Below, in pieces: positions 33,380 to 39,302 of a stretch of 39,302 nt of DNA. The position numbers and the translations under genes were made by a program. Positions within the stretch are counted from its first letter, which is position 1; the number at the start of each line of letters is the position of its first letter. The notes beneath the pieces are model-generated. The model was not told where the DNA came from and did not search any database. It worked only from the letters and a program-made list of their open reading frames with translations. Source of the DNA: Actinomycetota bacterium (GTDB lineage: Bacteria; Actinomycetota; Thermoleophilia; Solirubrobacterales; 70-9); NCBI GenBank assembly GCA_018268695.1, contig JAFDWD010001085.1, positions 1 to 39,302 on the forward strand, given 5' to 3'.

Positions 33380-34063
33380 ATGGGAGACCTGCTCAGCCTC
33401 AGCCTGGTGGTGGCGGCGATCGCGCTGCCCGACTCGATCAACCCGTCGCTGATCCTCACCGACCTCTTCCTCGCCGCCGGTCCGCACCCGGTCCGGCGCA
33501 CGATCACCTTCGCGCTGACGGTCTTCGTCGTCACCGCCGTCGGCGGGGTGCTGATCATGCTCGGGCTGGTCGAGCTCGTGCGGTCGTTGCTGCCGCGGCT
33601 CAGCTCCGAGGTCAAGTACGCGCTGATCACCGCCGGCGGGGTCTCGCTCGCCCTCGGCGGCACGGCGATCTGGTTGAAACGCGAGACCCTGACCCGGCGC
33701 CGATCGTCGCCGACCAAGGAGACCGGGCGCCAGGGCGGCTCCGCCGCGCTGATGGGAGGGGGCATCGCCGGGGTCGAACTGCTCACCGCGTTTCCCTACT
33801 TCGCCACGATCACGATCATCGTCGGCTCGAGCGCCTCGGGGCCGGGCAAGCTGGTGCTGCTCGGCATCTACAACGTCGTCTACATCCTGCCGCTGATCGG
33901 CATCTCGATCGTCTGCCTGGCGATGGGACCGCGCGCATCGGAGTTCCTGAACCGCATCCGCGACAGCGTGCTGACCCGCTGGCCGATCATCGTCGCTCCG
34001 CTCGCGGTCGTCCTCGGGATCGGGATGACCGCCCTCGGCGTGGTTCGACTGCTGGCGAGCTGA
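33380..34063 (+). CDS. GAP-family (Sap-like) integral membrane protein, second copy
   Basis: A 227-residue polytopic protein with about six hydrophobic segments: LLSLSLVVAAIALPDSINPS, ITFALTVFVVTAVGGVLIML, YALITAGGVSLALGGTAIWL, GGGIAGVELLTAFPYFATIT, LVLLGIYNVVYILPLIGISI and a final WPIIVAPLAVVLGIGMTALG. The two-half plan with a hydrophilic middle loop (KRETLTRRRSSPTKETGRQG), the P-x-x-I-N in helix 1, and the ELLTAFPYFATI segment fit the GAP/Sap family or related LysE-like small-molecule exporters. Start ATG 33380. It lies 18 bp after the HD gene and is convergent with the secreted-protein gene at 34082. Substrate unknown. Confidence 0.75.
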   Translation: MGDLLSLSLVVAAIALPDSINPSLILTDLFLAAGPHPVRRTITFALTVFVVTAVGGVLIMLGLVELVRSLLPRLSSEVKYALITAGGVSLALGGTAIWLKRETLTRRRSSPTKETGRQGGSAALMGGGIAGVELLTAFPYFATITIIVGSSASGPGKLVLLGIYNVVYILPLIGISIVCLAMGPRASEFLNRIRDSVLTRWPIIVAPLAVVLGIGMTALGVVRLLAS

Positions 34064-34081
34064 GCGCGGGGCGCCCGGGGC

Positions 34082-34534
34082 TCACTGGCCTTTCGGGTGC
34101 GCCGTGAACGGGAACCGGCCACCGAGGCAGCCGGGGAGGCCGCTGCCTTCGCCGGCGACGATCGCTCCCTTCAGGGTGCTCGGGCCGGTGAAGGTGCCTT
34201 CGATTTCGACGCCGCCGTTGGCCGGGTAGACGACCCCGGAGAAGTGCCCCTTTTCGTCGACCGTCATCGTCAGGGTCGGGTTCCGCGTGCTTGCCTTGCC
34301 ACAGATGGCGTCCTTGTAGGTGATCCGCACGTTGGTCACCGAAGGCCCTTCGCGCACGCCGAGGTAGATCGGGAAGCCCTGCTTCGTCTTGCCCTTCCAG
34401 CCGCCCGGGACCGGTTCGGTGCCTTCCGCGCCGGCCAGGGCGGCGGTGCCCAGGAGGACCAGCAAGCAGAGGATCGATGCGAGGCCGAAGAGACGACGGC
34501 TCGGCCCGGTCCACCTCCGGAAGTTCAGCGCCAT
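34082..34534 (-). CDS. Small secreted beta-rich protein of unknown function
   Basis: A 150-residue protein that I do not recognise. A basic N-terminus (NFRRWTGPSRRLFG) precedes a hydrophobic core LASILCLLVLLGTAALAGAE, a signal peptide cleaved near ALAGA. The mature part alternates short beta strands and turns: GGWKGKTKQGFPIYLGVREG, TNVRITYKDAICG, TLTMTVDEKGHFSGVVYPA, GGVEIEGTFTGPSTLKGAIV. Two Cys (DAICG and LPGCLGG) may form a disulfide. The TxGTFTGPSTLKG pattern recalls extracellular beta-sandwich proteins common in actinobacteria. TATAGC on the minus strand 8 nt before ATG 34534 and no Shine-Dalgarno suggest a leaderless transcript. It resembles the protein at 6404-6919 only in plan. Confidence 0.78.
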   Translation of the reverse strand: MALNFRRWTGPSRRLFGLASILCLLVLLGTAALAGAEGTEPVPGGWKGKTKQGFPIYLGVREGPSVTNVRITYKDAICGKASTRNPTLTMTVDEKGHFSGVVYPANGGVEIEGTFTGPSTLKGAIVAGEGSGLPGCLGGRFPFTAHPKGQ

Positions 34535-34670
34535 CGGGCGACGCTATACCAGGTCGTACCCAAAGGCAAGGAATTCTGATCCGTTGAAGCTGGCGCGCCG
34601 CTCGACTTCGCCCGCGCCACATGGGAAGCTGGCCCTCCGGGGAGAGCGGGGCTCCTGAGCACGATCGAGC

Positions 34671-34680
34671 AAAAGGAGGT
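34671..34680 (+). promoter_or_regulatory. Full Shine-Dalgarno AAAAGGAGGT
   Basis: A complete anti-SD match ends 4 nt before ATG 34685 and so decides that start over GTG 34679, which overlaps the site. It stands out in a window where most genes have weak or no ribosome sites, suggesting strong translation of the DUF2252 gene. Confidence 0.75.
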
Positions 34681-34684
34681 GGTC

Positions 34685-36106
34685 ATGAGCACCGCCGCAC
34701 CACAGCTTCCGAAGAGTGACCCGTCGCCGGCCGAACGCAGCGACCTCGGCAAGTCCATCCGCGACGCGGTTCCGCGGTCGAGCCATGGGGCCTGGGAGCC
34801 GGCGAAGGACCGCCGGGATCCGGTCGCCGTGCTCGAGGGGCAGGCCGAGAGCCGGGTCCAGGAGCTCGTGCCGATCCGCTACGGGCGGATGCTCGCCTCG
34901 CCCTTCACCTTCTTCCGCGGCGCCGCGGCGATCATGGCGATGGATCTGGCCGAGACCCCCGACACCGGCTTGCGCGTCCAGGCCTGCGGCGACGCCCACC
35001 TCTCCAACTTCGGTGCCTTCGCGGCCCCTGACCGCCGCCTCGTGCTCGACGTCAACGACTTCGACGAGACCCTCCCCGGACCCTGGGAGTGGGACGTCAA
35101 GCGGCTCGCGGCGAGCTTCGAGATCGCCGGGCGCGATCGCGAATTCACCCCGAAGGAGACCCGTTCCGCGGTCCTCGCCGCGGCAGGCGAATACCGCGAG
35201 GCGATGCGGTCCTTCGCGGCGATGGGCAACCTCGACGTCTGGTACGCGCGGCTCGACGCCGAGGCCCTGATCGGCGACCTGGCCAAGGTCGCGGGGCGCA
35301 AGCAGGTGAAGACCGTCGAAAAGAACGTCGAGAAGGCGCATAAGAAGAACAGCCTCAAGGCGTTCGACCGGCTCGTGCGGGTGGTCGACGGGGAACCGCG
35401 GATCATCAGCGACCCGCCGCTGGTGGTCCCGGTCCGGGAGCTCGTCCCCGACGATCGGCGCCACGAGATGGAAGGGCGGATCGAAGAGCTCCTCGCCCGC
35501 TACCGCGAGAGCCTCCAGGGCGACCGCCGCCACCTCTTCGACTCCTACCGCTTCGTCGACATGGCGCGCAAGGTGGTCGGGGTCGGCAGCGTCGGCACCC
35601 GCGCCTGGATCGTCCTGATGATGGGTCGCGACGGGCAGGACCCGCTCTTCCTGCAGGCCAAGGAGGCGGAGGCCTCGGTGCTCGAGCCCTACGTCGGGGC
35701 AAGCGGGTTCGCCAACCACGGCGAGCGGGTCGTGCAGGGCCAGTGGCTGATGCAGGCGGCCTCGGACATCCTGCTCGGCTGGCTCCCGGCCTTCGGCTTC
35801 GACGGACAGGAACGCGACTTCTACGTCCGCCAGCTCTGGGACGGCAAGCGCTCGGCCGAAGTCGAGTCCCTGCGGCCGGCCGGGCTCGCGGTCTACGGGC
35901 GGATCTGCGGCTGGACTCTGGCCCGCGCGCACGCGCGCTCGGGCGACCGGGTCGCGATCGGCGCCTATCTTGGCAAGGGCGAAAGCTTCGAGCAGGCGAT
36001 CGCCGATTTCGCCACGCGCTACGCCGACCAGAACGAGCTCGACTACGCCGCCCTCGCCGACGCGGCGAAGTCGGGCCGTATCAAGGTCGAGACGGATCTC
36101 GACTGA
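34685..36106 (+). CDS. DUF2252 family protein (kinase-like fold)
   Basis: A 473-residue protein of the DUF2252 family, which is widespread in actinobacteria and of unknown function. Visible family marks are IRYGRMLASPFTFFRGAAAI, CGDAHLSNFGAFAAPDRRLV, DVNDFDETLPGPWEWDVKRL, QAKEAEASVLEPY, RVVQGQWLMQAASDILLGW and YVRQLWDGKRS. The GDAHLSNFG and DVNDFDE pairs look like the catalytic-loop and metal-binding motifs of aminoglycoside-phosphotransferase-like kinases, so a phosphotransfer activity is conceivable but unproven. It is soluble, with no signal peptide. ATG 34685 follows a full Shine-Dalgarno. It is divergent from the secreted-protein gene and convergent with the LuxR gene at 36146. Confidence 0.9.
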   Translation: MSTAAPQLPKSDPSPAERSDLGKSIRDAVPRSSHGAWEPAKDRRDPVAVLEGQAESRVQELVPIRYGRMLASPFTFFRGAAAIMAMDLAETPDTGLRVQACGDAHLSNFGAFAAPDRRLVLDVNDFDETLPGPWEWDVKRLAASFEIAGRDREFTPKETRSAVLAAAGEYREAMRSFAAMGNLDVWYARLDAEALIGDLAKVAGRKQVKTVEKNVEKAHKKNSLKAFDRLVRVVDGEPRIISDPPLVVPVRELVPDDRRHEMEGRIEELLARYRESLQGDRRHLFDSYRFVDMARKVVGVGSVGTRAWIVLMMGRDGQDPLFLQAKEAEASVLEPYVGASGFANHGERVVQGQWLMQAASDILLGWLPAFGFDGQERDFYVRQLWDGKRSAEVESLRPAGLAVYGRICGWTLARAHARSGDRVAIGAYLGKGESFEQAIADFATRYADQNELDYAALADAAKSGRIKVETDLD

Positions 36107-36145
36107 GTCGATTCGGCCCGCCCGGCGAAGTCCTCCGCCCTGCCC

Positions 36146-38209
36146 TCAGCTGAGGGCGAACGCGGGGCCGCGCTGGGCGAGCAGCCCGTCCTGGTCGGCT
36201 CGCGCGACCGCCGCCCGTCGCGAGGAGACGCCGAACTTCGCGTAGATGTTGCGCGTGTGGGTTTTGACCGTGTTGGGCGAGACGCAGAGGGACTCGCCGA
36301 TCTCCGGCAGGGAGAGATGGGTCGGGAGCAGTTGCAGGATGCGGAGCTCGGCCGGCGTCAGCAGCGCTGCACCTGACGAGCCGAGGCCCGCCGCGGCCTC
36401 CCGGGCCTCGGCGATCCGGCCGAGGAGAGCCGGCGCGTCGGGGATCCTGGACGCCTGGCCCGCCGCGGCCGCCAGGTGTTCCTCGGCCTCACGGCGGTGG
36501 CCGAGGCCGGCGTGGGCGCGGGCGATGAGGATCCGCGTCTCGGCTTCGAACCAGGTGGCGTGATCGTCGAGGCGCCCGAACAGCGATTCGGCGGTGCGCA
36601 GGTCGAGGCAGGCCCGGTCCGAGGCCCCCTGCTCGGCCAGGAGGCACGCCGACATGGCGTAGACGACCGCCGCGCTCGGATAGTCGGGGAGCCCGCGGCG
36701 GGCGACCCGCGCGCGAGCCCTCTCCGCTTCGGCACAGGCGCCGGGACGATCGCCGCGGTCGAGCGCGATCAGGGCAAGCTGGCTGCGGCAGAGCGCCTCC
36801 AGCAGCGGTGCCTTGAAGCCGGCCCGGTAGGCCCCCTCTTCGAGCGCGCGCCGCGCCCCCTCCTCTCGGCCCTGGAGTTGGGCGCCGACCCCGAGGAGCA
36901 GGCACCGCGCCGCCTGCCAGGGGCTGCGGTCGGGAAGGGGCATGCCGCCCGCGGAGATGTCCTCGGTCATCGGCCCGATCCCGCGACGCGAGAGGGCGGC
37001 GTCGAGCAGGGCCAGGCCGGCAAGGAGGGTCGGCTCCCGGCGGAGGGCCGGATCGGAGGCGAGCAGATCGCGGGCGGTCGAGGCCCAGTGCTGGGCATCG
37101 GACCCCGAGCCGAGCACGAATCGGCACAGGCCTTTGGTCAAGCTCAGCTCGACGCTTCGCTCGACCGCGGTCGCGCCCAGCATCTGCAGCCACCGCACCA
37201 CGGTCGCGGCGTCACCGCCGACGATGTAGTCGGGGGCCGTGGCCCAGAAGAGCGCGCCCGCACTGCGCACGTCGCCGGCCTCGGCCGCGTGGTGCATCGC
37301 GAGGTCGGTGAAGCCCGCGGCCCGCCACCACTCCGAGGCGCGGATGCTCACCACCCGCTCGAGGCCCGGATCGGCCCGATGCAGCTCGGCACGCAACAGC
37401 CCTCGCAGGAGCGGATGGAGCCCGAACCACTCGCCGCGTGGGTCGACGGCGCGCAGGAGGCTCGTCGCGGCCAGCAGCTCGATCATCTCCTCCGAGTCGG
37501 CGCGGTCGAGGACGGCGTCGCAGAGCGGCCCGCTGATCCGCTCGAGCGGGGACACGCTCCTGATGAAGTCCCGCTGCGCGGCCGGGAGCGGGGCGAGGAT
37601 CTCTTCGCGGATGTAGTCGGCGATCGTCGGGTCGGCGCCGGAGAACTCGCGGAGCACGCGCGCCTGGTCGCCGCCGCGGAGCGCCAGGCCCAGAAGGTAG
37701 ACCGCCGCGGGCCAGCCCTCCGTCTTCCTCAGGACCCCCTCGAGGCGGGGGTCGGAGACCTCCAGGCCCATCCCCGCCAGGGCCTCCCCACACTCGTCCT
37801 TCGTCATCGTCAGGTCGGTCCGGCGGACCTCGGTCAGGAGCCGGTTCGCGCGCAGGCGCCCGAGCGGGAGCGGCGGGTCGGTTCGACTTACGAGGGCCAG
37901 CTGGGACCCCGGCGGCATCGTCCGCGCCAGCGTCTCGAGGATCTCGATCGACCGGGCGTCGCGGATGCCGGTCACGTCGTCGATCGCCAAGACGAACGGT
38001 CCCCGCTGGGCGGCCACCTCGGTGAGGAAGCCCGCCGTCAGGTCACTCGGCGCCGCCCTCACCACGGGGCGCTCCTCGGTCTCCGCCCACTGGTCGAGCA
38101 GGACCGACTTCCCGTAGCCGCACGGGGCGCAGATCAGGATCGTCCTGTCCGGGTCCTCAGCCAGGCGCTTCAGCAGGCGCGGTCGCGGCACTACGGTCAG
38201 GTGGGGCAC
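36146..38209 (-). CDS. MalT/LAL-like LuxR-family regulator
   Basis: A 687-residue signal-transducing ATPase regulator. GTG 38209 is preceded by AAGGAGA at a good distance and starts MPHLTVVPRPRLLKRLAEDP, the usual MalT-type opening. Walker A is APCGYGKS (28-35) and Walker B FVLAIDDV (72-79). A winged-helix part and a long TPR-like middle (about 300-600) follow, then a C-terminal LuxR helix-turn-helix: LTPAELRILQLLPTHLSLPE, IGESLCVSPNTVKTHTRNIY and AKFGVSSRRAA. It should bind an inducer and ATP before activating target promoters; the target is not known, though the divergent aquaporin is a candidate. The longer open frame to 38767 runs antisense through the aquaporin and is rejected. Confidence 0.92.
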   Translation of the reverse strand: MPHLTVVPRPRLLKRLAEDPDRTILICAPCGYGKSVLLDQWAETEERPVVRAAPSDLTAGFLTEVAAQRGPFVLAIDDVTGIRDARSIEILETLARTMPPGSQLALVSRTDPPLPLGRLRANRLLTEVRRTDLTMTKDECGEALAGMGLEVSDPRLEGVLRKTEGWPAAVYLLGLALRGGDQARVLREFSGADPTIADYIREEILAPLPAAQRDFIRSVSPLERISGPLCDAVLDRADSEEMIELLAATSLLRAVDPRGEWFGLHPLLRGLLRAELHRADPGLERVVSIRASEWWRAAGFTDLAMHHAAEAGDVRSAGALFWATAPDYIVGGDAATVVRWLQMLGATAVERSVELSLTKGLCRFVLGSGSDAQHWASTARDLLASDPALRREPTLLAGLALLDAALSRRGIGPMTEDISAGGMPLPDRSPWQAARCLLLGVGAQLQGREEGARRALEEGAYRAGFKAPLLEALCRSQLALIALDRGDRPGACAEAERARARVARRGLPDYPSAAVVYAMSACLLAEQGASDRACLDLRTAESLFGRLDDHATWFEAETRILIARAHAGLGHRREAEEHLAAAAGQASRIPDAPALLGRIAEAREAAAGLGSSGAALLTPAELRILQLLPTHLSLPEIGESLCVSPNTVKTHTRNIYAKFGVSSRRAAVARADQDGLLAQRGPAFALS

Positions 38210-38368
38210 CCTCGGTCTCCTTCTCACGGCCTCCGGCGGCCGATGAGGCTGCCACGGACAAAGTGCCAGGCCGCGGGGCGCCGTGCCAGGGCACGAGCAC
38301 TCCAGTTCGCGGTGGTGCCGACCACCTCGCCTTTCGCACGGATCGGGTGATGTGGCGGGGCGGGTTCG

Positions 38369-39193
38369 ATGCCAGGCTGCGGAGCGATGGCCCAAGACGC
38401 CGCCGGCATCCTCGCCTGGTTCGACCGCGACATCGCCGCTCCGATGCGGGACTTTCGCGATCCCGACCAGGAGTGGAGGCGCCTCTTCTCGGAGCTCTAC
38501 GGGACGTTCCTCTTGGTGGTCGTCGCCGCCGGCGGCGGGATGATGGGCCACGCCTTCCCGGACACGATCAGCCGCACCGCCGCGGTCGTCGCGCCAGGGC
38601 TGATGGTGATGGGGGTCATCATGTTCATGGGCAAGGTGTCGGGCGCACATCTGAACCCAGCGGTGAGCGTCGCCTTCGCCCTGCGCGGCGACTTCCCCTG
38701 GCGCCGCGTCCCCGGCTACATCGCCGTCCAGCTGATCGGCGCGACGCTCGCCGCCCTCGTCCTCCACTGGGCGATCGACGTCTCGGCCACCTTCGGCTCC
38801 AACTACGTCGCCGCCGGATACTCGGACGGGCGCGGCTACCTGATGGAGGCGCTGCTGACCCTGGGCCTGGTCAGCGTCATCCTCGGCACCGCCTCCGGCG
38901 CCCAGAACATCGGCATCCTCAGCGCGATCGGCGTCGGTGCCTACATCGCCCTCGCCGGCCTCTGGGGCAGCCCGATCTCGGGCGCCTCGATGAACCCGGC
39001 CCGCACGTTCGGCCCCGACCTCATCGGCGGCGACTTCAGTTGCTACTGGGTCTACGTCGCCGGGCCGCTCACCGGGGCCGTGGTCGCGGTCGCGATCGCC
39101 TACGTCCTCCGCGGCCCGGGGGGCGGCAGGTCGGGGTCGGCCGCCGCGCAGGGCGACCTCTTCACCGAGGAGCAGCGGCCCGGTCAGGCTTGA
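38369..39193 (+). CDS. Aquaporin / MIP-family channel
   Basis: A 274-residue six-helix channel of the MIP family. Both half-helix NPA motifs are present, SGAHLNPAVSVAFAL in the first half and SGASMNPARTFGPDL in the second, the latter with the selectivity-filter Arg right after NPA. Helix 1 is FSELYGTFLLVVVAAGGG. It would conduct water or small neutral solutes such as glycerol; the filter residues cannot be assigned safely by eye. A hydrophilic N-terminal extension of about 40 residues and a Gly/Ala-rich C-terminal tail are a little longer than usual. ATG 38369 is used; ATG 38387 is an alternative. Its stop overlaps the start of the next frame at 39190. Confidence 0.93.
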   Translation: MPGCGAMAQDAAGILAWFDRDIAAPMRDFRDPDQEWRRLFSELYGTFLLVVVAAGGGMMGHAFPDTISRTAAVVAPGLMVMGVIMFMGKVSGAHLNPAVSVAFALRGDFPWRRVPGYIAVQLIGATLAALVLHWAIDVSATFGSNYVAAGYSDGRGYLMEALLTLGLVSVILGTASGAQNIGILSAIGVGAYIALAGLWGSPISGASMNPARTFGPDLIGGDFSCYWVYVAGPLTGAVVAVAIAYVLRGPGGGRSGSAAAQGDLFTEEQRPGQA

Positions 39194-39302
39194 GCGCTCC
39201 GGGGGACAAGGGCGAGCGCCGCTGGCCGATGGCGCTCGCGGTCATCACCGCGGTCGTGCTGACGGCGTTGTTGCCGGAAGCGGTGCGGCCCGAGTCGCGC
39301 TG
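39190..39302 (+). CDS. Start of a small membrane protein, cut by the right edge
   Basis: From TTG 39190, which overlaps the aquaporin stop by 4 nt (TTGA), the frame reads MSAPGDKGERRWPMALAVIT followed by AVVLTALLPEAVRPESR to the edge. A charged start leading into a hydrophobic helix and the coupled position suggest a real membrane protein co-transcribed with the aquaporin. Only 37 codons are visible, so no family is assigned. Confidence 0.6.
   Translation, partial: MSAPGDKGERRWPMALAVITAVVLTALLPEAVRPESR

Noticed and set aside
36142..36157. Perfect palindrome GCCCTCAGCTGAGGGC at the end of the LuxR gene, considered as a terminator
   Set aside because: It has no loop, overlaps the stop codon and is not followed by a T-run; it may be chance in GC-rich DNA.
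36476..38350. A 624-codon plus-strand frame antisense to the MalT-like regulator
   Set aside because: No recognisable domain, low-complexity composition, shadow of the LuxR gene.

Overview
The window is uniformly GC-rich (about 70% by eye) and reads like the chromosome of an actinobacterium. Pointers are LAL- and MalT-type LuxR regulators, PucR regulators, a TAP-like S33 hydrolase, two GAP (Sap-like) membrane proteins, a DUF7144 membrane protein, DUF2252, and starts that often lack a Shine-Dalgarno and sit 7-10 nt behind a TANNNT hexamer. A Thermoleophilia/Solirubrobacterales host is my best guess, but it is inference. I saw no tRNA, rRNA, CRISPR array or complete insertion sequence.

Layout. 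(1) 1-4.7 kb: the 5' end of a Tat-type lipoprotein gene leaving the left edge, a YtcJ-like amidohydrolase, a PucR regulator and a divergent LacI regulator sharing a perfect 18-bp operator-like palindrome. (2) 4.7-14.0 kb: a DHA2-type MFS exporter, a small secreted protein, a LuxR regulator followed by a 24-codon relic of an alpha/beta hydrolase, an intact secreted alpha/beta hydrolase divergent from a large LAL regulator, a coiled-coil M23 peptidase and a GAP-family membrane protein. (3) 14.0-14.4 kb: a gene-free stretch packed with four inverted repeats and one imperfect direct repeat. (4) 14.4-19.1 kb: a TAP-like S33 hydrolase divergent from a 1057-residue secreted fusion that joins a degenerate beta-lactamase-like domain, an alpha/beta hydrolase and an M23 domain. 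(5) 19.1-32.1 kb: the main system, described below. (6) 32.2-39.3 kb: DUF7144 protein, an HD-domain protein, a second GAP protein, a secreted protein, DUF2252, a MalT-like LuxR regulator, an aquaporin and the start of a further small membrane protein.

The main system is a nine-gene minus-strand operon whose adjacent genes overlap by up to 8 nt or are separated by at most 2 nt: mgsA-mgsB-mgsC-soxD-soxA-soxG-soxB-purU-folD. A gmaS/glnT-like glutamine synthetase (type III) diverges from it across an 87-bp gap, and a GAF-PucR regulator follows gmaS. Together these match the N-methylglutamate pathway of methylamine use known from methylotrophic and other Proteobacteria. GmaS would join methylamine to glutamate. 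MgsABC would convert gamma-glutamylmethylamide plus 2-oxoglutarate to N-methylglutamate plus glutamate. The four sarcosine-oxidase-like subunits would demethylate N-methylglutamate to glutamate and methylene-THF. FolD and PurU would take the C1 unit through formyl-THF to formate and return free THF. The C1 tail fused to the operon, the D-A-G-B subunit order and an unusual cysteine cluster in SoxA distinguish it from the arrangements I know. No formate dehydrogenase and no methylamine transporter is visible in the window.
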